Of a stretch of DNA of 64,000 nt, positions 52,483-59,614 are shown piece by piece (position 1 is the first letter of the stretch; the number at the start of each line of letters is the position of its first letter). The notes beneath the pieces are model-generated. The model did no database searches. It was not told the DNA's origin and was given only the letters and a program-made list of their open reading frames with translations. Location of the stretch: NCBI GenBank assembly GCA_902799835.1, contig CADCCF010000002.1, positions 220,538 through 284,537 of the forward strand, in the 5' to 3' direction. This DNA comes from an uncultured Pseudomonadota bacterium. Its GTDB lineage: Bacteria; Pseudomonadota; Alphaproteobacteria; RF32; CAG-239. Made by a program: the position numbers and the translations under genes.

Positions 52483-53805
52483 TTATTTTCCTTGATTCAG
52501 TCTTGATTGTTGTAACTCTTTTAATTGAACGTCACTGGCTTGCAACCTCTTTTCGTCACGATGCGGTAAATCACCGTCATTTTCTTTTCGTTTATGTGAT
52601 ATAAAATTCTGCCAAATGTAAACTCCTTTGTATAAAAGAGCGCGCATATTGTCTTTTTCTTTTTCGTTCTTTCCCGGACAAAGCATAAAACGCTTATCCG
52701 GAGCACTTTTGGCTTTAATCTTACTTTTGAAATCGTCACATTCACAATTATCTAAGTAATGCATAATTGTATGATAGGGTTCTTTAACCATAAAACACAT
52801 ATTCTCATAATCATTAATATCCGTAAAATTTTTACCTTTCAGTTCAATAGTTTCGCAGTTGTGTATGGGGTTAATATGATGGACGTCAATTTTAGGCTGC
52901 CAGCTCCACTCAGGCTTAAATAAAGTTTTCCCTTTATCATCTTTAGCCTCTGCTAGATTGGTAGATCCTTTGGCTTTCATCAAATTTATTAAAGCTTCAA
53001 CATATTCAGCCCGTACTTGTTTGCAATAGGCCAAAGCTTGCTCTGGTGTTTTACCTGTTGCTTTGGCTGCTTCTATATCTTTTCCGGATAGAGGAATGCG
53101 CATCATACTTTTGCGAAAAACTTCTTCATTTTCAGCAATAAATCTTTTAGTGTTGCGAATTTTATAACCTTCAAAACCGTTAATATTTTTTATACATACC
53201 TGTTTTAGGCCGTTTTTCTGATAACTGCCTTTGAACTGCAAGCATATAATTTTACTGATGTCATTAGCATTCAAAGGATAAGGATAGGATGGCGAAAGCA
53301 CATCCGGAGAGATTTTTAGCTTGGCCATACCTTGTTTTACAGTTTTTTCCAATTGTGCAAATTCCGGAACTTTCTTAAATTTTTGCCATACTGCACAATT
53401 ATCCAAATTATAGTCTTCCGGCTTAAAATCATCTGTTCGACGATCAAAAAAGCCTTTGGAAAGATTATCATGAATGGTTTCTTTGAAATATCCGTTAAAT
53501 GCAGCTCTGGCAATAACATTAAGATCTTTGTCGGCTTCCTTTTCATCAACATAAGGAATTTCTTCTAAATGTACATTGTATTCTGCTAATTGTTGATTAC
53601 ATTCCTCTAAAGTTATTTTATTTTCACCAAAGAAAGCAGCACAAATTTCTTGAACATCGCTTTTAATTTCGTAAGATTTATAAAACTTCTTTTGGGCGGG
53701 ATTTTGTGTTTGTTCCCTCAAAGCACTGATACGACACCTCTTCTCATTTTCATCAGAAGAATTCTCTTTCAAAGCTTCAGATTTTATTTCATTAAATTCA
53801 GCCAT
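52483..53805 (-). CDS. HNH-family nuclease, probable toxin of a toxin-immunity pair
   Basis: 440 residues, cytoplasmic-looking and mostly charged helix. An HNH-type nuclease core lies at about residues 305-350: VDVHHINPIHNCETIELKG followed by DINDYENMCFMVKEPYHTIMHYLDN (H-H, then N, then H-x-x-x-H). The long N-terminal part (about 1-290) has no motif I know. It is followed after 2 nt by a SUKH immunity gene. No signal peptide or secretion marker (no VgrG, PAAR, RHS or CDI feature) is visible, so how it might leave the cell is unknown; an intracellular toxin-antitoxin-like or phage-defence role is equally possible. Confidence 0.72.
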   Translation of the reverse strand: MAEFNEIKSEALKENSSDENEKRCRISALREQTQNPAQKKFYKSYEIKSDVQEICAAFFGENKITLEECNQQLAEYNVHLEEIPYVDEKEADKDLNVIARAAFNGYFKETIHDNLSKGFFDRRTDDFKPEDYNLDNCAVWQKFKKVPEFAQLEKTVKQGMAKLKISPDVLSPSYPYPLNANDISKIICLQFKGSYQKNGLKQVCIKNINGFEGYKIRNTKRFIAENEEVFRKSMMRIPLSGKDIEAAKATGKTPEQALAYCKQVRAEYVEALINLMKAKGSTNLAEAKDDKGKTLFKPEWSWQPKIDVHHINPIHNCETIELKGKNFTDINDYENMCFMVKEPYHTIMHYLDNCECDDFKSKIKAKSAPDKRFMLCPGKNEKEKDNMRALLYKGVYIWQNFISHKRKENDGDLPHRDEKRLQASDVQLKELQQSRLNQGK

Positions 53806-53927
53806 GCTCTTTTCCTTTTATCCCAGTATAACGCGATTGGAGAAAATTTGCAAGATTGTTTTATCCAAAATTTGACAAATTGTATTTAGGGTTCAACAAA
53901 TATTTTGTGCAAAAGCTTTCTGTTTGC

Positions 53928-53956
53928 TTTATTGCTCCAATTAAAAGCAGTATAAT
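53928..53956 (+). promoter_or_regulatory. Possible promoter for the small lipoprotein gene
   Basis: TTTATT at 53928-53933 and a consensus TATAAT at 53951-53956 are 17 bp apart, 30 bp before the start codon. Confidence 0.45.
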
Positions 53957-53985
53957 CTTACCAAATAGTTAATTGGAGAACTAAT

Positions 53986-54267
53986 ATGAAGAAATTGTTG
54001 ATTTTAATAGGCGCATTGAGTGTGGTGGCTTGTGCTTCGAACGAACCGGCTCGTCAGGAGTCGTACCCCTACGGTATGACCGAATCCGAGTGGAATCAGT
54101 TGTCCATCAAAGACAAGACCAAAATTCGTCGCGATTTTTATTTTTATGAAAAAGGTCAGGTAAATTTTGTAAATCCCGATATGGATATTGAAGGACGCAA
54201 AGAATTGCCTAATGTTTACCAAAATCGTAAAAAGACAACCAAGACCATCCAACCCGTATTTGAATAG
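53986..54267 (+). CDS. Small lipoprotein
   Basis: 93 residues with a lipoprotein signal (LSVVAC, Cys at about residue 16). The mature protein is short and charged (MTESEWNQLSIKDKTKIRRDFYFY). GGAG precedes the ATG. Function unknown. It has its own promoter and terminator. Confidence 0.75.
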   Translation: MKKLLILIGALSVVACASNEPARQESYPYGMTESEWNQLSIKDKTKIRRDFYFYEKGQVNFVNPDMDIEGRKELPNVYQNRKKTTKTIQPVFE

Positions 54268-54285
54268 GTTTGTTGCAAATGATCA

Positions 54286-54319
54286 AAAAAAACTCCGCTT
54301 TCATCAGCGGAGTTTTTTA
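54286..54319. terminator. Bidirectional terminator
   Basis: aaaactccgct / agcggagtttt stem with A- and T-runs on both sides, between two convergent genes. Confidence 0.85.
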
Positions 54320-54323
54320 TAAA

Positions 54324-55007
54324 CTATCTCCTATAAAGTTTTTGGGCTACTAGTTTCTGTCGTAATTTTTCCGGCAGAACTCCTGAACCTTTTTCAGGTT
54401 TTTGTGGAATTTCAGGTTTGCTGTCTTTACCCTTTTTCTCAGAAATTTCAGTATTACGTTTATTATTTTTTTCTTTTGAATCAGATATAAATTTACAACC
54501 TATAATATTACCTTCATCATCAAGTCGTAATTCCATTACGCCTCTGTCAACTTCTTTACCGTCCTTATCAACCATCACACAGCCAAGTCTGTTTCCATGA
54601 CGAGCAAGCTCGTGAGCACGCTTTTTATTAAAAGTCATATGAAGTTCTTTTCGACGAGCCTCCTTGGCTGCTAACAATTCCTCAATAGTCACCGTATCCG
54701 AAAGTGCTTCACCAGGATTTAAATATATTACTTCTTTGATTTTGATAGTGTCTTGTTTTATATCTTTTTCATTATAGCTATCAGTAACATATACACCCAG
54801 AATTTTTCCCGGAAAATTCGAATTTGTGTCTTGTTTTATGTCTTTTTCAGCATGTACGACTTTTGCCTTAAACACCTCCTCGTCCTGCTTTGGATTTTTT
54901 TCATTTGAACAAGATGCGCCGGTTAATGCTAATACGCCGGCAAGAGCCAAGGTTTTAATCTTGTTTGCTTTAATCTTATTTTTCTTATTTTGACTATTAT
55001 TATCCAT
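54324..55007 (-). CDS. Lipoprotein of unknown function
   Basis: 227 residues from the ATG at 55007, which has AGGAGGGG upstream; the longer frame (from 55169) is not used. A basic N-terminus (KNKIKANKIKTLALAGVLALTGASC) ends in a lipobox (Cys about residue 32). An imperfect internal repeat (EKDIKQDT..SNFPGKI and EKDIKQDTIKIKEV) follows, then a K/E-rich, probably helical C-terminus. It is on the opposite strand from nfeD, and their start regions lie about 150 bp apart. Confidence 0.75.
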   Translation of the reverse strand: MDNNSQNKKNKIKANKIKTLALAGVLALTGASCSNEKNPKQDEEVFKAKVVHAEKDIKQDTNSNFPGKILGVYVTDSYNEKDIKQDTIKIKEVIYLNPGEALSDTVTIEELLAAKEARRKELHMTFNKKRAHELARHGNRLGCVMVDKDGKEVDRGVMELRLDDEGNIIGCKFISDSKEKNNKRNTEISEKKGKDSKPEIPQKPEKGSGVLPEKLRQKLVAQKLYRR

Positions 55008-55154
55008 AACTCCCCTCCTAAACACAACATTAGCTGAAGTATACACCATTTTTGAATTAATTGCAAATATTAAATGTTTAGCAAAAATGATTAAATATTT
55101 GACATTGTGCTCTGCCGCGCTAATCTGTAAACATAACAGGAAAGGATTAGTACA

Positions 55155-55586
55155 ATGGATTGGTGGCAAATTTTCAGTATTGTCGGACTGGCTTTTTTGA
55201 TTTTGGAAATGTTGGTTCCGTCAATGTTTTTCTTAAATTTGGCTTTTGCCGGATTTATCACGGCTGTTGTGGCGGTATGGTTTAGCGATTGGGTTTGGTT
55301 GACCATAATTTTCAGTATTTTGGCACTGATGTCGATTTTGCTTCTTCGTCCTTTGATGTTGCGTTCGCGCAAAACCAAAGAACAAACCACCGGTATGGAA
55401 TCCAAATATGTCGGCAAAATCGTCAAAGTTATAGAGCCGATAAGCCGCCTATCCGGAGCTATTACAGTATATGACGAGCGTTGGGAAGCCCGGTCAGATG
55501 TCAATGAGCCGATAGCCAAAGGTGAGGCCGTCAAAATCATCAAATATGACAGCTTAGTTTTAACGGTTGAGAAAGTAAAGGAGTAG
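55155..55586 (+). CDS. NfeD-family membrane protein
   Basis: 143 residues: three membrane helices (about 6-26, 32-52, 54-70), then a short C-terminal OB-like domain (YVGKIVKVIEPISRLSGAITVYDERWEA, EAVKIIKYDSLVLTVEK), as in NfeD1b proteins. It is followed 5 nt later by a stomatin/SPFH gene, the usual partner, with which it likely forms a membrane microdomain complex. Confidence 0.9.
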   Translation: MDWWQIFSIVGLAFLILEMLVPSMFFLNLAFAGFITAVVAVWFSDWVWLTIIFSILALMSILLLRPLMLRSRKTKEQTTGMESKYVGKIVKVIEPISRLSGAITVYDERWEARSDVNEPIAKGEAVKIIKYDSLVLTVEKVKE

Positions 55587-55590
55587 TTTA

Positions 55591-56565
55591 ATGGAAACAT
55601 TTATAGCAGTTTTGCTGATTACGGTTTTGTTGTATGTATTCAAAGGGATTGTCATTGTCCAAGAACAACAAGAGGTTATTGTCGAGCGTCTGGGAAGCTA
55701 TGAAAGAAAATTGACTGCCGGATTGAACTTTATTTTTCCGATTATTGAAGCCCCACGTAGCATTTTGCGCAAAGAATGGATTCGTGACGGCAATAAGAGT
55801 TACGCGACTTTGCGCTCGGTTGATCGAATTGATTTGCGTGAGCAGATTTATGATTTTCCGCGCCAAAATGTTATTACCAAAGATAATGTTTCAATCACGA
55901 TTAATGCATTGATTTATTTTCAAATTGTTGATTCAAAGAGTGCAGTTTATGAAATTGAAAATTTGCCGGATGCTATTGAAAAGCTTACCCAAACCACCTT
56001 GCGTAACTTGGTTGGTCAAATGGATTTGCAAGAAACCTTGACTTCACGCGGCAAAATCAATGATGAATTACGCACAACTTTGGACGAGGCCACTAACAAA
56101 TGGGGTGTTAAAGTTAATCGCGTTGAGATTCAGGATATTTTCCCGCCTGCGGATATTCAGGCATCAATGGATAAATTGATGAAAGCCGATCGCGAGAAGA
56201 AGGCCACCATCACCGAAGCCGAAGGTTTGAAAGAAGCCGCTATTCGCAAAGCAGAGGGTGAAAAAGAGGCGGCAATTCGTTCGGCCGAAGGCGAGAAACA
56301 GGCTGAAATTTTGCGCGCCGAGGGTGTGGCGCAGGCTCGTGTAATTGAGGCTGATGCCGAAAAAGAGGCCATTGACCGCATTATCAAAGCTCTTGCCAAC
56401 AAAGGACAGCCGGATAAATATCTTATTGCCATGAAATATCTGGAAACTTTGCAAACTATTACTTCGGGTGAAAACAACAAAGTTGTTTATATGCCTTATG
56501 AGGCGACCGGAATCCTTTCGTCGGTTGACGGTATCAAGGAAATGTTTGATAAAAAGGTCGGATAA
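55591..56565 (+). CDS. qmcA: SPFH/stomatin-family protein (QmcA type)
   Basis: 324 residues. An N-terminal membrane segment, the SPFH domain (VQEQQEVIVERLGSYERKLTAGLNFIFP, SVDRIDLREQIYDFPRQNVITKDNVSI), a coiled coil and the repeated K-A-E-G-E-K-E-A-A-I-R pattern (about 205-260) are typical. These proteins form cage-like membrane oligomers and may control FtsH protease. Cotranscribed with the NfeD gene; a terminator follows. Confidence 0.93.
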   Translation: METFIAVLLITVLLYVFKGIVIVQEQQEVIVERLGSYERKLTAGLNFIFPIIEAPRSILRKEWIRDGNKSYATLRSVDRIDLREQIYDFPRQNVITKDNVSITINALIYFQIVDSKSAVYEIENLPDAIEKLTQTTLRNLVGQMDLQETLTSRGKINDELRTTLDEATNKWGVKVNRVEIQDIFPPADIQASMDKLMKADREKKATITEAEGLKEAAIRKAEGEKEAAIRSAEGEKQAEILRAEGVAQARVIEADAEKEAIDRIIKALANKGQPDKYLIAMKYLETLQTITSGENNKVVYMPYEATGILSSVDGIKEMFDKKVG

Positions 56566-56593
56566 TTGGTCCTAATATAAGAAAACTGTGGAT

Positions 56594-56639
56594 AAACAGC
56601 ACTGTCAGCGGCGGATATCGTTGACAGTGTTGTTTTTTG
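56594..56639 (+). terminator. Terminator after the SPFH gene
   Basis: An acagcactgtca / tgacagtgttgt stem with a ~13-nt loop and T6 follows. Confidence 0.8.
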
Positions 56640-56660
56640 ATGTTCAAATTAAGCTGAACA

Positions 56661-56716
56661 TAAGGGAAACCTTAAGTTTCACTTGTATATAACTTTTTAT
56701 TATAAGGGAGACCTTA
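56661..56716 (+). promoter_or_regulatory. Paired TAAGG-GNRA-CCTTA hairpins in the HU leader
   Basis: TAAGG-GAAA-CCTTA at 56661-56674 and TAAGG-GAGA-CCTTA at 56703-56716. Both are 5-bp stems with GNRA-type tetraloops. The second contains the HU ribosome-binding site (AAGGGAG, 56704-56710), 3 nt from the GTG start. An upstream GTTCA/TGAAC pair lies at 56643-56659. Confidence 0.55.
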
Positions 56717-56718
56717 CC

Positions 56719-56991
56719 GTGAATAAAAATGAATTGATTTCCTGCATGGCTAATTCTTGCGGCTTGACCAAGAGTGACACAGCCAAAGCTTTAGACGCTT
56801 TTTTGAATACTGTTGCATCTTCTTTGAAGAAAGGCAATGATGTTCGTTTGGTTGGTTTCGGTACATTTTCTGTTGCTAAGAGAGCAGCCACAACCGGCCG
56901 CAATCCTCGTACCGGCGCCGCTATCAAAATTCCGGCTCGCAAACAAGCCAAATTCAAAGCTGGTAAATCTTTGCAGGATTCTGTTAACTAA
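56719..56991 (+). CDS. hup: DNA-binding protein HU
   Basis: 90 residues, the normal HU length, from a GTG preceded by AAGGGAG. NKNELISCMANSCGLTKSDTAKALDAFLNTVASSLKKGNDVRLVGFGTFSVAKRAATTGRNPRTGAAIKIPARKQAKFKAGKSLQDSVN shows the whole HU fold with its beta arms and the RNPRTG / IPA tip. It bends and coats DNA. The longer frame from 56683 is not used. A leader with paired hairpins probably controls its level. Confidence 0.95.
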   Translation: MNKNELISCMANSCGLTKSDTAKALDAFLNTVASSLKKGNDVRLVGFGTFSVAKRAATTGRNPRTGAAIKIPARKQAKFKAGKSLQDSVN

Positions 56992-57052
56992 TTAGTTAAT
57001 ATGCAAGAAACAAGGGCGGAGCTTGGCGAGTGTCAAGTTTCGCCTTTTTAGT

Positions 57053-57661
57053 ATGAGACTGGGCATGGAATATTTGTATAATTTGTTGCAACAGATAAAA
57101 AATGGCGAAATCAAGACGACCTATTCGCACGATATATTTGTCAGCAGTGATTCTAAAGTTATTGATACAGATTGTTCCGGATTGGTTGATTTATGGTTAC
57201 AAAATTCTCACCGCAACGCACGAGATGAAGTTTATGCTTATGTTTTGCAGGTTAGAGATACTCTAAAATATAACATTACTCGCCTATATTCATTTGATTT
57301 TTATGATTTTTTTCAAAGCATTAAAGAAAAAGATTCAACAAATTGGCAGTATGTTGATATAAATAATACGCTTAAAGAGGGCGATATTTTGGCTTTTATC
57401 AATCCTGAACACAAAGCAAGATGGGGACATGTTGCGGTTGTTGAGGAGGAAATTTCACGTTCAAAAGAAAAGATTAAAGTAAAAGTCATAGACTCGAGCA
57501 AATATCATCATTTTGACGATTGGCACCAAAGTGATAAGATGGGAATAGGCAGTGGCGTAATTGAGCTGTATTTTAATAATAACGAGATTAAAAAAGTTTG
57601 TTACGGGCCTGATTGTATGCGTGTTAGAGCGGTTTGTGCGGGGCGATTACGGAAAAAATAA
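57053..57661 (+). CDS. NlpC/P60-like cysteine hydrolase
   Basis: 202 residues from the ATG at 57053 (a second ATG follows at 57065, and the frame is open from 57023). DTDCSGLVDLWLQ supplies the catalytic cysteine (about residue 41) and ARWGHVAVVEEE the histidine (about residue 126), as in NlpC/P60 and CHAP-like amidases. A nearby 'E-G-D-I-L-A-F-I-N-P' strand fits. No signal peptide is visible, so it might be cytosolic or exported by another route. A hairpin (57012-57050) between HU and this gene probably ends the HU transcript. Confidence 0.65.
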   Translation: MRLGMEYLYNLLQQIKNGEIKTTYSHDIFVSSDSKVIDTDCSGLVDLWLQNSHRNARDEVYAYVLQVRDTLKYNITRLYSFDFYDFFQSIKEKDSTNWQYVDINNTLKEGDILAFINPEHKARWGHVAVVEEEISRSKEKIKVKVIDSSKYHHFDDWHQSDKMGIGSGVIELYFNNNEIKKVCYGPDCMRVRAVCAGRLRKK

Positions 57662-57727
57662 AAAAACTTAAAAAAAGTGCTTGATTATTTAAAATGATGA
57701 GTGTATAAGAAAGCACGTTAACGGGAC

Positions 57728-57803
57728 GGGCGCTTAGCTCAGCTGGAAGAGCATCTCGTTTACACCGAGAGGGTCGGGAGTTCGAACCTCTCAGCGCCCA
57801 CCA
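57728..57803 (+). tRNA. tRNA-Val (TAC)
   Basis: 76 nt with encoded CCA. Acceptor GGGCGCT/AGCGCCC, D arm GCTCAGCTGGAAGAGC, anticodon stem TCTCG/CGAGA with loop TTTACAC (anticodon TAC), T arm GGGAG-TTCGAAC-CTCTC-type. A terminator follows immediately. Confidence 0.92.
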
Positions 57804-57866
57804 ACAAAAAAGCCACCCTTTGAGGGTGGTTTTTTTATTGGTACGAGGGATAAGGTGAGAACTCCC
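57792..57866 (+). repeat. Direct repeat 1: tRNA-Val 3' end plus terminator
   Basis: CAGCGCCCACCA and the terminator that follows it, through GTGAGAACTCC. Nearly identical to 57961-58035, with two or three differences. Confidence 0.85.
57805..57838 (+). terminator. Terminator of tRNA-Val
   Basis: gccaccctt / gagggtggt stem and T7, right after the CCA end. Confidence 0.8.
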
Positions 57867-57960
57867 GAGACAGGGAGTTTGACTACAAGCGAAAGCGAGA
57901 CGAAGTATCGCGGTCGCCTAAGCGATGAGCGCCGAGAACGAGCGAAAGCGAGTAACCGAA
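57867..57960 (+). repeat. Element between the two tRNA-Val 3' ends
   Basis: 94 nt starting with a hairpin (ACTCCC-gagaca-GGGAGT), then TTTGACTACAAGCGAAAG and a GC-rich, GCGAAAGC-containing stretch. It is similar in order and parts to the element behind tRNA-Met (18692-18800). No reading frame. Confidence 0.6.
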
Positions 57961-58035
57961 CAGCGCCCACCAACAAAAAAGCCACCCTTTGAGGGTGGTT
58001 TTTTTGTTGGTATGAGGGATAAGGTGAGAACTCCC
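57961..58035 (+). repeat. Direct repeat 2: tRNA-Val 3' end plus terminator
   Basis: Second copy of the last ~12 nt of tRNA-Val and its terminator, without any tRNA body before it. It is followed directly by short palindromic repeat copy C. Confidence 0.85.
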
Positions 58036-58040
58036 CACTT

Positions 58041-58078
58041 GTCATCCCTGAGCGGATGCAATCCGCGAATTAGGAGGC
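58041..58078 (+). repeat. Short palindromic repeat, copy C
   Basis: GTCATCCCTGAG ... GAATTAGGAGG, inner stem GCGGAT-gca-ATCCGC, preceded by CCCCACTT as at copy A. Confidence 0.75.
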
Positions 58079-58309
58079 TTCGAATTTACTTTTTAGGTTC
58101 GGGCATTATGAGGGCAAGCGAAAAAGTTTTGGTGTTTTGAGCCAGCCGCAATGAGCTTATTCCGCCGCATGTCCGAGTGGGCGCTTTAGTCGCCTGCGAG
58201 TTCGGCGGAGGCTGCCAAAAAAATACCAAAACCGCTTGCACGAATAGCCCGACGCTTTTTGTGCTACTTTTGTGCTTACAAAAGTAGCTATAATTTGACC
58301 ACAGTTAAT
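58079..58309. repeat. Repeat-derived intergenic stretch
   Basis: No gene seen. It carries diverged fragments of the dispersed repeats: TTCGGGCATTATGAGGGCAAG at 58097 (also at 58767), and a terminal hairpin GCTACTTTTG-tgctta-CAAAAGTAGC at about 58263, equivalent to those at 33690 and 35636 with changed arms. Confidence 0.6.
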
Positions 58310-58341
58310 AAAAAAAAAGCACCCTCAAGGGTGTTTTTTTT
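58310..58341 (-). terminator. Terminator of tRNA-Ser
   Basis: On the minus strand, AAACACCC-tt-GAGGGTGCTTT-like stem with flanking T-run. Confidence 0.75.
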
Positions 58342-58348
58342 ACTTTAA

Positions 58349-58438
58349 TGGCGGAAAGGGGGAGATTCGAACTCCCGGAGGGGTCGCCCCCTCGACGGTT
58401 TTCAAGACCGCTGCATTAAACCGCTCTGCCACCTTTCC
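58349..58438 (-). tRNA. tRNA-Ser (TGA)
   Basis: 90 nt with encoded CCA. Acceptor GGAAAGG/CCTTTCC, D arm TGGCAGAGCGGTTTAATGCA, anticodon stem with loop CTTGAAA (anticodon TGA), a long variable arm (GAGGGGGCGACCCCTC), and T arm GGGAG-TTCGAAT-CTCCC. Confidence 0.93.
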
Positions 58439-58463
58439 AATAATATCAAAAATAAAATCCATT

Positions 58464-58572
58464 CTGGAAAACCGTCAAACAAACAGGAGTTTGTTCCCTC
58501 GACGGTTTGGGCTTCCAGCCGTCTTACGACTCCAAGACCGCTCTAATTAAACCGCTAAAGCCACTTTTCCAA
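58464..58572 (-). pseudogene. Broken tRNA-Ser copy with hairpin insertion
   Basis: On the minus strand the 5' half (from 58571) follows tRNA-Ser up to the anticodon loop (GCGGTTTAAT..GCGGTCTTG), is interrupted by about 24 nt, resumes with AACCGTCGAGGG, and then runs into unrelated sequence. On the plus strand 58464-58518 forms a long imperfect hairpin: CTGGAA, AACCGTC and AACAAAC arms pair with GTTTGTT, GACGGTT and TTCCAG around an AGGA loop. Confidence 0.65.
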
Positions 58573-58611
58573 TAATAAAATTTTCTATCCTAAAACGAAT
58601 CGATAAAAAAA

Positions 58612-58687
58612 TGGTGCCGACAGAGAGACTCGAACTCCCGACCCACTGATTACAAATCAGTAGCTCTACCAACTGAGCTATGTCGGC
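58612..58687 (-). tRNA. tRNA-Thr (TGT)
   Basis: 76 nt with encoded CCA. Acceptor GCCGACA/TGTCGGC, D arm GCTCAGTTGGTAGAGC, anticodon stem CTGAT/ATCAG with loop TTGTA-type (anticodon TGT), T arm GGGAG-TTCGAGT-CTCTC. Confidence 0.92.
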
Positions 58688-58807
58688 ATCAATTTCGGCT
58701 TATGATTAAACTATAATTTTCATAAATGCAAGATTTTTTTCGCATATTGTTTATTTTTCTTTTCAGGTTCGGGCATTATGAGGGCAAGTGATAAATGATA
58801 TTATAAG

Positions 58808-59043
58808 GTTTGGGATTGCGAGCCAAATCCTCTCTTTTCGGACATTATGAGGGCGAGGAAAAAGATTAATACTTTAGGGTTTGGGATTGCGAGCCGAGCG
58901 GATAAAAGCAAACAACGACAAGGCTGGCAAAGTCGCCTGTAAGTTTGGCGCAGCCCTATGCCTTTGAGTTGTTTGCCCGCTAGGCGAACATCCCAATGAC
59001 TTTTGGACACTTTTGGTCACTCAAAAGTGTCAATAATATAAAA
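58808..59043 (+). repeat. Dispersed repeat, copy 3
   Basis: Two 71-bp units starting GTTTGGGATTGCGAGCC (58808 and 58879), then the same sequence as 33541-33731, ending in GACACTTTTG-gtcact-CAAAAGTGTC. Same orientation as copy 1. Confidence 0.85.
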
Positions 59044-59052
59044 AAATCCGAA

Positions 59053-59121
59053 GATGCCTTATTCGGACTGTAAGCAGTCCTCAGGCATGACAACAAAAAG
59101 TGTCACCCCGCTCAGGCATGA
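59053..59121 (-). repeat. Short palindromic repeat, copy D, plus a fragment
   Basis: On the minus strand GTCATGCCTGAG-GACTG-ctta-CAGTC-CGAATAAGGCATC (59053-59091). A partial second copy (GTCACCCC, CTCAGGCATGAT) occupies 59102-59121. Confidence 0.7.
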
Positions 59122-59222
59122 TAAAAAGGGTAGGCCTGACCTTAAAAAATTCACCACAAAAAGAATCGCCATCATAAAACGCAAAAAATTGCTAAAAGGT
59201 TAATTTTTTGACAAAAAATCGC

Positions 59223-59250
59223 TTGAAAAATATCTCATTTGTGTTATACT
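59223..59250 (+). promoter_or_regulatory. Sigma-70-type promoter upstream of the island genes
   Basis: TTGAAA at 59223-59228 and TATACT at 59245-59250, 16 bp apart. It would give a leader of about 360 nt before the first island gene. Confidence 0.5.
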
Positions 59251-59322
59251 AAAAGAGTGAAAAAAGTTATTATGGTTGAGATTTAGGTATTATTTGGTAG
59301 TTAAAAGAAAGGTTTGTTTTTA

Positions 59323-59415
59323 GTTCAGATAACGTTCTGAACATTAAATAAGGCTTATACTTTTGATTGTCATATAATTCAAAAAATTTCAATCAAATCA
59401 ATATATAGAACGTTA
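59323..59415. promoter_or_regulatory. Inverted repeats and a LexA-like box in the island leader
   Basis: GTTCAG-ataacgtt-CTGAAC at 59323-59342 includes GTTC-N7-GTTC, the alphaproteobacterial LexA box. TAACGTTCT (59330-59338) is repeated inverted as AGAACGTTA at 59407-59415. Confidence 0.4.
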
Positions 59416-59507
59416 GAGTAATAGTGTGTAGGAAAAAGTGAGATTGATGATTTATTGATAGCGTTCAATTTTTTCTTCAAGAAGTTAATTAAATAAATGT
59501 GTAATAG

Positions 59508-59593
59508 AGAGGGAGTAAACCGGAGCTTTAAGGAAAGCACCTCCCTCTGACTAAAAAAGTTCGCAAGAACCTTAAGAGCTAAACCCTCTTAAG
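59508..59593 (+). other. Three successive hairpins just before the lipoprotein gene
   Basis: AGAGGGAG/CTCCCTCT (59508-59515 with 59541-59548), GTTC-gcaa-GAAC (59559-59570) and CTTAAGAG/CTCTTAAG (59571-59578 with 59586-59593). The last ends 22 nt before the start codon. No Shine-Dalgarno is visible in front of that ATG. Confidence 0.6.
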
Positions 59594-59614
59594 ACTAAAA
59601 AAACCGGCAAACCC

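Noticed and set aside
52483..53805. Restriction endonuclease of a restriction-modification system
   Set aside because: No methyltransferase is nearby; the adjacent SUKH-type gene fits a toxin-immunity pair better.
54324..55169. Longer version of the minus-strand lipoprotein starting at 55169
   Set aside because: The added 54 residues overlap nfeD and hide a good lipoprotein signal with a strong ribosome-binding site at 55007.
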